Shown: positions 12,017-24,150, numbered from the stretch's first letter. The stretch is 64,000 bases of DNA from Acheta domesticus (GCA_031308135.1 JAHLJT010000631.1:3883371-3947370), one strand, 5' to 3'. Notes: generated by a model from the sequence alone, not told the origin. A program made the numbers and translations.

Positions 12017-12074
12017 TCTGTGGGGGCCCTGAGGCACGAGCCTCGTCTGCCTGTGCCTAAAGATGGCCCTGCTT
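12017..12074. repeat. Possible DNA-transposon end (CAGGGCC type)
   Basis: On the minus strand this begins CAGGGCCATCTTTAGGCACA and runs to GGGCCCCCAC, a terminus style seen in many insect DNA elements. It truncates the transposase pseudogene next to it. The partner end was not found. Confidence 0.3.
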
Positions 12075-13670
12075 TCACTGACCTCACATCCCTCATGGGA
12101 CACTGCTGATGTCAGCAATTTCAATCTTTTTTCTGGAAAGAAATGTTTCTTTTGGGCACTTGCTCCAAACAAAACTATGCAAACATTCATTTGCATTCTG
12201 TGTTTTCCCATATACACATTCCAGTAATTCATTTTTTGCAAGCCTCTGATACATAGGAATTATTTTACAAATAACACTGGGTGACTGTTTTCTTGTTGTT
12301 TTGCCATGTTTTGAAATTTCATTCCCTTGAGCTCGATTGTAAAAGCACCATGAATTTTCTTCTTTAGGGCATTTAAAATGCTATGTCTTCAAGTCTGTTG
12401 GCATTGCATGGTATAAGGTGGCAAGTATTGCAGACTTTATCTTCTGCACATCTGAAATATTCTTCTGGATGGCATTGTGATAATTTGCTAAGACAAATAA
12501 TTATGTCATCCTTTAAATTGACTTACTTTTTACCAAGTGTAACACCCTTCACTTTCTATTCTTGGATTATTTTTCTAAGCCTGTTTTAAATCTTTACATC
12601 ATATGTTTTATACATTCTTCTTTTCTAATAATAAAGTTGTCTCCATAGATGTTCAGTTTCAGATGGTGATTGAAAGTCCTTGCATCACCATCTGACAGTA
12701 TTGTTGTATATCTAAAATGATGAGCTACATCCATTGCATTTGAAGATCCATTAAAATTACTAACACACTCTCCACTTAAATCATGAATTTCTTTCCATTT
12801 TTTATATTCACAGCTTTTTTTCTCATAATTTGCTCTTGTTCTTTTCATAAGTGCCACAGTATTTTGACAAAACATGAAAATCAGCCATATGACCAGTCAA
12901 GATATCGATAACAATTCGCATTACATAACGACATGTAGTGCCTCGTATATGCCATGTTCCATCATACAATACTAAAAAATTTATAACTTCATCACTGACT
13001 GAATCTAGAACATCTATGTAAGATTTATGTATGGCTACATATGAAAGCCTCAAAATTTCCTCTTATTTTTGCATTATTTTTAATAACGGAGAGAACATGA
13101 GAATTGTAAGTTGAAACATTCATTCATGGTAAACCAATTACCATTGAAACTGCTCTATTGCTGAATGTCCCCTACCTATTTGCAAAGAATCATCCACAAT
13201 TTTTCTATTCACTTCATGCGGTGGCCTACTACAAGATGATGTTAGGGTAGACGATGGCTATTTGAAATTTTATTTAACAAGAGCAAATTACATTGATTGT
13301 TTTACTTCAATGCATACATTTGAGGATCCACAGACAGCACTCACACGTATCCTTTCAGTAAATGTTCCCAAACACACTTGTGAAGTAACATGCAAGTGCA
13401 ATTCTCTTCTTCGGATATTTCACTGTTCAGCAGGAAAAACATCAGTGAACTTGGAAAGAATGTTCACACTGGCTGATGGCTTGACCGGTGATATTTTGGC
13501 TGAAAATGAACAATGATTGACATCTGATACTAAAAACGTTTCTACTTCCTCAGCACTGGCATTTATGACTGCAATCTCCTGCCGTTTCTTCTTTACAAAA
13601 GCTGCATTTTTATTACCACTGCACTCCTTTGCACCGAAATAATTCCATCCTGAACTACCCGACGGAAAAT
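12075..13670 (-). pseudogene. Mutator-like (MULE-type) transposase pseudogene
   Basis: Degraded transposase readable only by hopping between frames. In order on the minus strand: a NASAEEVE-like segment (about 13560), RPPHEVNRKIVDDSLQIGRG (about 13210), YDGTWHIRGTT (catalytic-core Asp region, about 12950), ILTGHMADFHVLSKYCGT, the NFNGSSNAMD block, ILSDGDARTF, YGDNFIIRKEECIKH, and finally QNANECLHS and KCPKETF-like segments near 12180. This block order matches the recurring arthropod Mutator-like transposase family (recognised from memory). Several frameshifts and stops occur, and the C-terminus is cut by unrelated repeat sequence at about 12075. It is a dead copy; no inverted repeats were located. 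Confidence 0.7.
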
Positions 13671-14853
13671 AAATTGATGAATAAAATGAATTGAGATTTT
13701 GAATTGTTTATATTCACTGCTACTCATTACTATATTTCATGCTTATTTTATTTTTAAATTTTGCCTGTTATTAACATATTTGCCAAGGGGTAGGAATATG
13801 GGAAAGGGTAGATAAATTGCAAATTATTTCCTTGTTTTCGTTTACGTTACGTTGTAGTTGTAACATTATGTCATTTGTTTACAGCAATGATGTGAAATTA
13901 GTCTGTCTTAACAGACAGATCGTTTAACATATAAGAATCTTCGTTATAACTTCTTTTCTGAAGGTAGGAAGTTAAAACACTTATTGCACTAAACGTGATT
14001 ACGAAACCATACTCTTTTCGATTCAAGTGCTTAATTTTACTCTCAATAGACAATTTGAAAAATGACTCGTGTCTTTCATTATGTTTTGCTTTAGTAGAGG
14101 AAATGGAAATTAAAATCGCCTTAGGAGCAACATCTCTCAAATGATTTCTCCATTGTCTTCTCCCAAAGACTGTCGGGTCACGCATCCGCTACTCCTGAGA
14201 ACTCTGTAGGTCAGTGTTATCAAGGTCGATGCCACGAGTGCCACGATGAAATCGCCCGTCCACGCAGTTCATCACCCCGCCACCAGAGACAACGCCATTC
14301 CTATTTGAAAAACGGCGAGGTTACTAATAGTTTCCTCTCCCGACGCTAGCTGCGCAGAGAAGCTAGTTGCATGGCATGGTGCTACGGAGCGTGCCACAGC
14401 AAATAGTATGAAAGATAATAGTGGAAACTCGGGCAAAATCAGCATGGGCGGCACAAGGAACAAGTGATTGTGCTGCCCCTAGCGGCCTGAGGTGTACACT
14501 ACAAGACAGGCGTAAATGTTGCAAATAGCATACAACCGTGTGTACTATTATCTATCATCATTACCATTGGTTTTAATTTATAAATTAAAGTACTTGCGGC
14601 AGAGCATCAAATAATAATATCTACACAGATATTCTTCTACCAAATTAACTCTCAGAAAACTACGAACAAACTTGACTTTCACACCTTGTAAGTTGGCACA
14701 CACAAATTCTTGCGCTGTGGTTTACACCTCAAAACCGCTGGAGAGCGCTGCTTTTCTGTCACCAAAATATTCGAGGAGTTTCCACTATTATTTTTATACT
14801 ATTTGCCACAGCCACCAGTAGAAGACCTTGACACCACTGCTGTAGGTACTAGC
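13671..14853. other. Unannotated stretch
   Basis: No supported gene. Short frames at 13898-14185 (-) and 14272-14463 (-) have no recognisable features. Confidence 0.4.
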
Positions 14854-16109
14854 ACAGTTTAATATAACAGTTGCGAAGCTCTAATGGGAGGAGAATTCAT
14901 CCGTTTGACAGGTCGCACGACACTAGCGCTCCTGGTGGCCAGCAAGAGGAGTTTCTTTAATGTCACTAGGGATAATAGGAGACGGCCGAGAAATTCATAA
15001 TTTTTAATGCTTAATATTTCAGAACACGATTAAAACAACACGTAGGAATGTACATAACATCTAATAGTTAATGGTATACACATAATAAAACGCCCATTCA
15101 ATGTTTACCATATGATACAAATTTATTCTCTCAAAGTAAGTGTACTGTCAAGGTTACATAGTTAAAAAATAATTACAACTGGATCATGATAATACATTAA
15201 CAGTGGTAAAATAACATAATTCAAGATTAGCATGGTATTTACCAACTGACAATGAATCTTTTTTAGCATCCAAAATGATTAAATTTTAATATTTTGGTAT
15301 TTCTACCTCTTGTTGGCATTTTCTCATTATTAAATTTCATTATATAATGCAATCTTACCCTTATAAATATCTTTAATACAAGCAATTTTGTCCCTTCGCA
15401 ACATTCAATAGGAAATTCTTTTATTTTCCTCAATTTTTCAAGCAATTCCCACATTTCATTCACATCCCACCCAAGCCCCACATTTCATTCTATGAATGTT
15501 TTCTTGGAAATGTTTTTCAAGTTCATTTTCACATTCTTCCAAAAATATGAATGCCCTTGTCACTACACACAGTCAAGCCTCCATCTTCCCTGACTGTATC
15601 AAATCTCTTGAAATTGGTGTACATCTTAGTAAAGTCATGATCACTTGAAGGGCTCTCACAATCAGATAGGGCTGATTTACACACTTTACAATTATGCACT
15701 GAAAGTACTTTTTTCACAATGAAGCCAAACGTGTATCGCATAGAGTTTGCTTCTGCCAGAGCTTTTGGCATACTAACATTTGGACAGTAAGTGCAGGTTG
15801 CTCAGACATATTATTTATGCTACTTAAAGAGTAAGAAAACCTCACATTGTTCTCAGAATTTATGTCTGAAATGAGGTGACTCCAGTCAATAACTTCACAA
15901 TTGCCACTTACACTCTTTGTGCTATTAAAGAGTTTGCAAAGTGTGGCATTGTTAAAAGCAGACATAAACTGCACAACATTTAAACAGTATGCAAATACGT
16001 ACACCGCATATCTATTTACTGGTGCTGCCTCTTGCTCGCCACTGGAGCGCTGCGGACGCACCGGATGAAAAAAATTGTACGGAGCTTCGCAACTGTTATA
16101 TTAAACTGT
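14854..16109. mobile_element. P/THAP-like DNA transposon derivative
   Basis: Terminal inverted repeats start ACAGTTTAATATAACAGTTG and remain alignable further in (GCGAAGCTC, then CATCCG and GCGCTCC blocks). GGTACTAGC flanks both ends (14845-14853 and 16110-16118). Depending on whether the element starts CACAG or ACAG, the target duplication is 7-9 bp. The interior codes on the minus strand for the C-terminal part of a transposase (separate entry). At 1256 bp it is shorter than an autonomous element and is a deletion derivative. Confidence 0.8.
15263..16061 (-). pseudogene. Transposase C-terminal remnant, P/THAP-like
   Basis: Three minus-strand pieces in successive frames read through one decayed protein. 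The first (about 15775-16061) contains the FNSTKS and IDWSHLIS segments. The second (about 15529-15771) has EANSMRYTFGFIVKK followed by CKVCKSAL and LTVCSD, the cysteine-containing C-terminal layout I associate with P-element/THAP-type transposases. The third (15263-15400) has IRVRLHYIMKF and ends KILKFNHFGC then stop. At least two frameshifts and in-frame stops separate them. Family assignment rests on motif resemblance only. Confidence 0.5.
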
Positions 16110-16782
16110 GGTACTAGCCTTTCACTACCAGTTGCTCTGTAGGTAGTGCCTACGAACTCTAGAAAGAAAGTAATCTTGTCCGCGACCTTGGCTCGCGTGC
16201 TGATAGATGAAAGCCGTTTTCCTGCAAAATGACACTTTTTCACATACATCATTTTTCTTGTTCACTGACGCATCATTTTGGAATAGAGAACTTGGAGAGA
16301 CATTGCTGCGTTCGCATCTCCGAGTTCTCAGCAAAAAGCACATTCGACACAGACAGAGAGGTTATCTTAGCACAAGTCAAGGCGCGGTTCTTTTTCGCGT
16401 TCGATCGAGCAGACGTGGCAGAATATCGCCAGTCCGATGAAAAGTACCACTCAATTCAAACACGAGAGGCATTTCAAACACGACAGCACGCCATTCAAAC
16501 ACGAGTGCAATCTTGCGGTTTACATTTTAGAGGAGAAATGTTCTTAAAAAATATATTAAACCCATTTAAATAACCTAAATGTGCTCTTAAAATAAAAATA
16601 TGCTCAATTGTCACAAATATTCTCAAATATGCAAAATACGATTTTGTACGGTATATTGATTCCAAGCAACAAAAAAATGAATATGTTCTTTAAGCAAATT
16701 TTTATTTACAAAAACATGTAAATGTGCAAAATTTGCAACCTAGGACATAGTTACATTAGTAAAGAGAATATTTTGATGCCTC

Positions 16783-17231
16783 CCCATTGGATAATGAGAT
16801 CCGGCGCCGACCTACTCGTCGACTTGCGGGTTATGTCCCCCTCCAGCGGGGTACCGCCCCAATTGGAACAAGCTCTAAGCTCCCGGCGTGAGTGATAGTA
16901 TAGTGCGTGTAAGTGTGGGTGTAAAGGGTGATGACAGGGCAGGGGAGCGATAAGGCAAGGAAGAGGAAGGAAAGATCGTACGAGGTCTGTGGTCCGTTTG
17001 ATAGGGTAATGCTCTAGTATTCACTTGGTACTGATCGTACACACCATGGAAAACTACCGATCAGAGCAGCCGGCTGCTAGATTTCTCCTCCAGACAGCGG
17101 CTGACTTCAATCTAGCTATATTCCTAGTACCGAAAATTCGCCGTCGTAGGGACTGGAACCCTAGAACCTCTCGGTTGGCGTCGCTCCAGAGTCAGCGGCA
17201 ACGTTAGTTCTGAGCTAACTCGGCCGGCGGA
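16783..17231 (-). mobile_element. tRNA-derived SINE family 2, copy a
   Basis: Minus-strand SINE with its head at the high-coordinate end: GAGTTAGCTCAGAACTAACG resembles box A and GGTTCCAGTCCC box B (about 17145). The body matches 26141-26641: CTGCTCTGATCGGTAG, the purine-rich AGGAAAGATCG block, and GGCGCCGGATC near the 3' side. The terminal AATC tail is missing or decayed. Confidence 0.75.
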
Positions 17232-17565
17232 GACGAAACAAATCAGTGAGTGGCTGAACGAATTATTTATTAGAGATTATTAAATGAATATAATAATTAT
17301 TAAAAACTAAATGAAAGAATAACTGTTGTAGATTAAAAGTCTTTCATATTTCATTGGTTTATTATAAACTTGAACTTAAATACATTGTAAGTTGTAGCAA
17401 TATGAATACTACACATTTTACCTAATCGACCATTGAAAAACATTGTACGTCATCAACACGTAACACTCGTTGCTTCGTAACACGTTTTATTCATACGAGT
17501 AACATGAATTCTATCAGTAAACATAGTGAATCTCAAGTGCAAAGCCAGCGTTGCTCTTGTGTCAG

Positions 17566-18517
17566 GTGGCGTGGGCGGTGGCCGCGGCGGCCGTGGCGTG
17601 CTTGTCGCTGCTCGGGGGCGCCCAGCGCGCGGACCCCTGCCCCGACGGCTGCAAGTGCTACCGCGACTGGCTCAACTGCTCGTACGCGGGGCTGTCGGCG
17701 CCGCCGGGCGGGCCCTGGCCGGCCATCGACACCCTCTGGTTCGCCGGCAACGACGTGGACGCCCTCGGCGACGGCTTCTTCGCGCAGTTCCCGGCGCTGC
17801 GAAACGTCTACCTGGACGAGAACCTCCTCCCGTCCCTCGACCTCGCGGCCTTCGCCCAACTGGTCGCCCTGAGGAAGCTGCGCGTCAGGGACAACCTGAT
17901 CGCGGAGATCCTGGCCCCGCCGGCGGACGTCCGGTTCGACGCAGTGATCGAGCTGGACCTCACCAACAACAGCCTGGCGACGATCGACGCGGACGCCTTC
18001 CTGCCCTTCCCGGCGCTGGCGACGCTCTACCTCAACGACAACCCGCTGACGTTCCCGGAGGGCCGGCCGCTGCTGGCGCACCCGCAGCTGGCCTACCTGT
18101 ACGCGGCGCGGACCCGCGCGGAGGCGCTGTCCGAGGAAACTTTCCGAGACACGCCCAACCTCTACGAGCTGTCGCTGACGGGCAGCGGCGTGCCGCGCCT
18201 CGCCGGCGCCTTCAGACACCTCCGCTCCCTGGCCTACCTGTACCTGCAGGACAACGTGCTGACGGCGGTGGACGAGGCCCAGCTGCCCGCGGGCGGCCGC
18301 CTGCGCTGGCTGGACGTCAGCCGCAACACCCTGGTGCGCCTGCGGCCCGCGGCGCTGCAGGACGCCCTCCACGCCGGCTACGTGTACATCTCGGACACGC
18401 CCCCTCGCCTGCGCATGCGCCTTCGAGGAGCTCTACCGCTGGGCCAAGGAGGACAAGACGTGGCTCACCGCCTACTGCGGCGGCGCCTACGACTTCTGCG
18501 ACTTCCAAAAGGCGTAG
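17566..18517 (+). pseudogene. Secreted leucine-rich-repeat protein exon with one-base frameshift
   Basis: A roughly 316-residue secreted or cell-surface LRR protein. A polypyrimidine/CAG acceptor (TTGCTCTTGTGTCAG, 17551-17565) precedes the exon. No in-frame ATG lies between it and the upstream stop at 17527, so the start codon must be in an earlier exon not found. The exon opens with a hydrophobic signal-like segment (AVAAAAVACLSLL), then an N-terminal cysteine cap (CPDGCKCYRDWLNCS) and about nine LxxLxLxxN repeats such as LRNVYLDEN and VIELDLTNN. The C-terminal cap (PLACACAFEELYRW, then CGG and DFCDF) lies in another frame because C5 at 18400-18404 has one C too many; dropping it lets the frame run to TAG 18515-18517. 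Very GC-rich compared with its AT-rich surroundings. Ligand unknown. Confidence 0.75.
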
Positions 18518-21157
18518 CCGCGCTCGGGAACCTTTGCCAGTCGACCGTCGCGCCTTCGTCCTTGGACCTACCCATCGTAGAGGAATTCACGCACTATGCT
18601 TAGAAAACGGAGAACGATATCGCAAGCCCCTGCCGTGTTAGAGATGGTGTCTAAAACAGCTAAAACCTTTAGGTTCCAGTTTTTAAAAAAAATCGATTAC
18701 TTGCATAACAATGTTCCAAACGTTTTTATTGCTGAACGTGGAGTAATTCTCCTTGAATATGGTCATTCATACGTCAAGTCAAGTCGTAAGTCATTGCCTT
18801 CATCTCTATAGACCAGAGGTTTCATCTCTATAGACCAGAGGTTCAATGCCGTTACTATCGGGGTTTCCCAGACGGTCACCTACCCAGCGACTCGCGGAAT
18901 CTCGAGCTGCTTAATTTACGTGACTTTACGGAACTTCATTAAGAAGTTCGGTTACCGGTACAGACTTCGTACATATTGTCGTAGAGAACAATGCATTTCG
19001 TGCAAAGCATGTTATGCCTAAAGGCATTGTTGCCAAACACTATCCTAAAGTCTTTATATCTCCTGCAAATACAATATATTCTTCACAACCTAACTAAGAT
19101 ATCATCTCATACTCTCACCCTTTTTGTACGTAATGCAGATATTTCAAAATTGTTTATTCACTAAAACAAACTTCACACAAACGGACGAAATTAAAAGACG
19201 CCACTATCAAAGACATACGCTATTCTAAACATGGAATGTCCTCGTTCGTTTCGTTTATCGTTCCCCGATTTCATGGCGTCGGGAGTGGATTCTTTCCGTA
19301 AGAATGAAGGATAAGACCCTTCTTTTCATTTCAGATGTCGATGACTCGGAGAAGTATATTCTCGTTAGAAAATTATATTTTGTTTGAAACCATTATCATC
19401 TTTCCCAATGAGCAACAGACTATTAAGATCCTTGAAAACCTTCCATAACATTGTGTCTAAATGAACTAATTTTTTTAAAAATTTGTGTGATTACACCATT
19501 TGTTGCCTTTCGGATGTAAAGTAACAGTGCAATAATCAGACAAATTTTCAGAGAAGTCGTTGTCTCTAGTACAAGCATTCAAAACTAAACTGGACGAGAA
19601 ATTTTTCTGGAGGTTTTGCGGAATCGATTTACGAAATATTGGCTTTCCCTGTGTTCTATGAATGTCTGTGGCCGTTAGCGCAGAAATACAAGATTGCCAT
19701 ATTTTTCAGATACGGCAGTTCAACAAATAGTGTCAAAACTACAACTTTTTTAATAAGTAATTTTTCACAAACTTTGCCCAAAAACATTAAATCTGTTATG
19801 TGCAAAATTAATTTAGTGGGATTTAAATGATGTAAATAGACTGAAATTAATTTTAATTTATAAATCGCTACGTCCACAAAAAACAATTGAAATAAGTTTG
19901 ATACAAAATGTTTGACAATTAGTGTAGCAGTTTTAAATAATTGGACATAATAAAAGCATTATCAATATTTGTGCGTTTAATTATTTTTCTCAATCTTAAA
20001 TGTACACATTGCATCTTTTACAATTATTTTTGTAGTAAGAGAAATAACAAAAGCAGAGATAGTGCGCATTCTACCTTCTTCCATGTGCTAATTCTCATAT
20101 GGCATACCCAATCCTGAAGATGAGAGCGTAAGTGAAGGTTGGATTAAAGCAGTGGCAAGGTGTGACATTCTTGCGTGGTCGTCGCTAGATTTGTCCAATG
20201 TCCAGGTCTATCTTTCTTTAGCGGTGAGGGAGGGGGAATGGCCAGTTTTGTAATCGATAAAAACCATGCTCATTTTTCTGGTATTTTTTTATGTTCAATA
20301 AATCTCCTGGGTTCCCTAAGGTAATATTGCAATTGAAATTGCTTCAAAAATCTTCGATTAGAACACAAAATTAAAACTCATTCAACCCGAAAAATATGAA
20401 ATGAAATAATTATTTTAAAATTCGGTTGGTATTCGTTTTTCATTAATTGTGATTTTTGCTTGTTCTGCAAGTGATCCTTCTATTCAAAAAAATTCAAAAT
20501 GAGCTGACTAATCAGTTGAGTTCAGAGTTTCATGTATCAAAAAGATATCTCGCGGGGCGTGACGAGCGCTGTATTCGTAAGTCGAACTGGTCGCCGCCCA
20601 TGAGTCGACTCGCTGGTCACTGTGTAAAAAAACAAACAAACAAACAAAAAAACAACAACAAAAGAGAGGCTGTGTCACACGGAAGTTGCCTACCTGATGC
20701 TCAAGTGCTTCAGATGATTAGACTCTCATTATTTTGTGGTGACGTCAGCTAAACAATGCTGGGAACCATCTTCGACACATCGGATGACTGCTCTGTCAGA
20801 CTGGAATAAACTAGATATTGTCGAATTTTCATATGCAGTCGAAGCAAAAAATAATCAAGCAGCATTAGGCAAAGCTACTCATCCGTAAATAGAGCTCGAT
20901 ATATATTATATACTGTTGCCTTTGGGTGTTTATTGTGGGGTGTTTTGTGTGGCGGACGAAGCTTTCGAGGAAAGAGATTTCCTTCGTCACAAAAAAAAAG
21001 TCACTTCCTGCCCACTAACATAGAAAAGTGTCACGTACAGTTTTAATTATTGTCGTATCGTTGTGAAAAGTGCATGCCAGTGAATGCCCGACGCCTTCTT
21101 CGACGGTCGACGTCAGAAACAATCCTAGCAATTGAAGCGTTTAGGTGCATAAGGATC
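18518..21157. other. AT-rich flank of the LRR exon, no supported gene
   Basis: Contains a 22-bp tandem duplication (18801-18843, CTCTATAGACCAGAGG twice) and an A/C-rich simple stretch near 20635. Open frames here are short and featureless; I call no gene. Confidence 0.4.
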
Positions 21158-21257
21158 NNNNNNNNNNNNNNNNNNNNNNNNNNNNNNNNNNNNNNNNNNN
21201 NNNNNNNNNNNNNNNNNNNNNNNNNNNNNNNNNNNNNNNNNNNNNNNNNNNNNNNNN
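21158..21257. other. Assembly gap (100 N)
   Basis: Exactly 100 N, the conventional filler for a scaffold join of unknown size. Any feature crossing it is unreliable. Confidence 0.99.
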
Positions 21258-21589
21258 AAAAATCTGTTCTTTCAGTTCATTAAAGAAGCCATGTGCATTT
21301 TTTTTTAAAATACGAAAAGTTTAGCATTATTTTGAATTTGAACCTTTGAATTTCCCGCGCTTCATTTGCTAGTTTTTTTAGGTGGCATCAGCTTGAAATA
21401 CAGCAATGACACGCCGCGCCGGGACACGGGAGTTCGAAATTTCTTCTCATTGTTGGGAGATTACAGACCTACGAAACACAGTTTTAATTGTCGAACTGTG
21501 TTGATATAATATCTTTAAAATAATTAATTTTCTCATCTACTGTTCTACGATTTGTAATGAGTTTACAAGTACGACTAAGATGTGTTATA

Positions 21590-21665
21590 ATGGGCAGAAA
21601 TGAAAATATTACGTAACTCTTACTAGTGCGAAAAAGTATATGCTGTTGTATAGCACCAATAGTTC
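21590..21665 (+). mobile_element. Helitron-like 3' terminus (family I, diverged)
   Basis: AAAAAGTATATGCTGTTGTA then TAGCACCAATAG: a TGCT (21641-21644) / AGCA (21652-21655) hairpin, with CAATAG in place of CACTAG. Matches the other family I ends. Confidence 0.4.
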
Positions 21666-21689
21666 CTGTGTTCAATTTCTGTACTTGTA

Positions 21690-21850
21690 GTGTAATATAA
21701 TATTATATTCTTCAACGAGCGCATTATGATGGCTATTATTCACTAGTTGATGTTTATGACACGAGAGACGTAGGAGCGAGAGTCGTAATTTCTACAAGTG
21801 AATAACAGCCATTATGCGTTAGTAGAAGACTATACTTTCTCTACGACCTT
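21690..21850. repeat. Fold-back inverted repeat
   Basis: Two arms of about 50-55 bp (about 21692-21746 and 21795-21850) are inverted copies. The left arm has ATGGCTATTATTCACTAG and the right arm AAGTGAATAACAGCCATTAT. A roughly 50-bp centre separates them. A related arm end (GGTCGTAGAGAAATTATATT) recurs at 22456. It looks like a miniature fold-back element. Confidence 0.6.
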
Positions 21851-22599
21851 GAAATAGAATAGATTTTGAACAGATTTTTTTAAATTTGAAACTCAAGTAC
21901 AAGGATTACTGTACATGTGCTTCTAACTTCGAGTAAGTCTTCCATAAACAAGAGAGTTTATACTGTTACTGTATACTGAAGAAAGTTTTGTAAAAGCTAA
22001 GATAAGCTCTCGCTAAAAGAATTCACCCTATTATTCTTTCTTCACTTCCTAAATGTATATTATTGTTCATAATACTCGCTTGATTGTTTCTGGAAATAAT
22101 TGTAGAGTTGTCGAATTCGCTATTTCCTGAATTTCAGGTGGAGTAACAATTTCATTGGCACAGTCATTGGCGTCATGATTAATTTTTTGCTGAATGAACA
22201 ATGTAAAATTTAACGAGAAATACGAATACAACAATATTCAAGTTACGTACATGAAACTGCAAAATCGTTTCACTTTACCGCAGTTCAAATGAAGCGCGAA
22301 TTGCTAAAGAGAATGCAATTCTGCCCTTGGGTTCCCAAAATTCTTGGAACGTGATTGGTCGACAGGCCATGGATTCCGAACTGGATTCCACGGGGCATGT
22401 GATCTGTGTAATTCGACGATTAAATATACAGCAGGAATACATATATTATCAAATGGTCGTAGAGAAATTATATTACGTTACTGCAGTATCCAAGCAGACT
22501 ATTTTTAAAATAGTTAATTTCTTGCAGTGGTGTACAAGAACATTTTATTTGTTGTTCTTGAGCGCGTGCGTGCTACATTTTGGAAAACCATTTTAATAG

Positions 22600-23374
22600 T
22601 TTTGTTGAAGAGAGGTTTTGCTGAAGCAGACCACTAGTCTATTCTCCAAGACTAATCGTTTATTAAAGGCAAAGAACAGGCCGATACATAGAAAATAACA
22701 ACTAACCGCTACTTCAAAGAACACTCAGGCCGTCTCAATTTAAGAGTTACACCCTTGTTTTATAATGTAGATGTACAGAGAATACATTTTTCTTCAAAGT
22801 ATTTTAAATTGTCAATAATACGGCAAAGATATTTCGTACAAACCCCGTATTATTTCTAAACAATATTCATGATTTAAAATGTTTATACGCAAGGATGCAG
22901 GTCTACATTTCATAAAGGTGACATCAATGTCATTTTAGAGAGTGAATTTGAAAACATTCACACGAGAAATTCTTCAAACACAAAGAACACTCGACTTCCA
23001 AAACTGGATATATCTAAAAAGCTTTTTCGTGTTTCTAATCTTATTCTTTTAAAAACTATCAATTCTGCTACTCTAAGCTTTTCCTTAAGATATTTTATAA
23101 AAGTACATTGATGTTTTACTAAAAATTTATTTTATAAAAATACATTGACTACCGTAAAAGTACACTTTTATTTTATAAAAGCACATTGACTACCGAGATT
23201 ATCACTCAGATGTAGAAATTCGGAAACCCCTTATTGATTAGTATCCTAATCCGGGAGTTTTGAAGATTCGAAAAACTTTTCGACACGAGAAATTGTATAA
23301 TTCAAGAAAATGTGTGATACGAGAAAAAGTATTCATGCATATTTTCTGATTTCGTCGATTATAAAAATTTCTGT
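22600..23374. other. AT-rich stretch, nothing recognised
   Basis: Contains a short direct repetition of TTTTATAAAAGTACATTGA-type units (about 23090-23190). No gene supported. Confidence 0.4.
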
Positions 23375-23660
23375 ATGTGTGTACTTGGCACAACATCCCG
23401 TGAACGGGCTCAGGCCTACCAGCGACGTCCCTGCCTCGCGGCCATAGGGGTACGTGTGGTTTCACTTAGACACCCCACGCCGTATTCCGGGCTTCTCAAC
23501 CTAAGAAGTGAATTTTCTCATCGTTACACTACAACATATACTGGGACATTGCAAGGAAAACGCACACTATAGTTTTGCCTTGACCAGGAATCGAACCCGG
23601 GGTTGCGTACTGGAAAGCGAGCACACTGACGAAGGGCTGCCACGAGGCTGATTATCAAAA
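23375..23660 (-). mobile_element. tRNA-derived SINE (family 3)
   Basis: Minus-strand tRNA-like head (about 23575-23655): an acceptor-like GCCTCG…CAAGGC pairing and a T-arm-like CCGGGTTCGATTCCTGG containing box B. A body with GGCGTGGGGTGTCTAAGTG and GGTAGGCCTGAGCCCG follows. The head keeps more tRNA folding than the other SINEs, but the attached body argues for a SINE rather than a tRNA gene. Confidence 0.55.
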
Positions 23661-23749
23661 TTTCTGATTTCCCATATTTCTTTTATTTCGACGATGTATG
23701 CAAAAACAAAAACAAAAAAAAACAAAAAAGAGAAGAAAAAGAAATACTT

Positions 23750-24150
23750 TATTGGCGGGGCCCGGCCGCCATCCTGAAGGCGCTCCGGCTCCTCCCGAGC
23801 TGCGCGCGAGAGAACTGGGCTCCCAGCCGCGCGGCGGGCGGCGGCGGCGGCGGCGGCTGGGAGCGCTTCATCACCCCGCGCAGCACCTGCGCAGGCGCCG
23901 TCGGCGAGTTGTAAACGCGCGTAGTAAACAGCAATTTGCGGGGCGGCGAGCGCACGCGGCGGCGGCGGCGGCGCCCGTGGCAGGAATAGCCCGGCGCGGC
24001 GCTGAGAGGGAATGGGGGGGGGGAGGAGGTGATGGGCTGGAGAAGGAAGGGCGCGCGTGGAGCGGCGCCGTCGCGACGCCCGCCGACGCCGGCCCCGCCC
24101 ACGCCGCCGGCGCCCACACCGCCGCCGCCGCCGCGCCGGTTCGCATCTGC
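23750..24150. other. GC-rich, CpG-dense island with GGC/GCC runs
   Basis: Sharp switch from AT-rich flanks to CpG-dense sequence with (GGC)n runs near 23840 and 23960 and (GCC)n near 24115. All frames open because stops are rare at this composition. It may be a promoter-associated island, but I see no first exon or core promoter. Confidence 0.5.

Noticed and set aside
17526..18641. 371-codon plus-strand and 279-codon minus-strand ORFs over the LRR exon
   Set aside because: Shadow frames of the LRR coding frame; only the frame with cysteine caps and LxxLxLxxN repeats makes sense.
23574..23655. Functional tRNA gene
   Set aside because: Acceptor pairing is imperfect and a SINE body is attached; the same applies to tRNA-like heads at 1041, 17145, 24210, 26560 and 29330.
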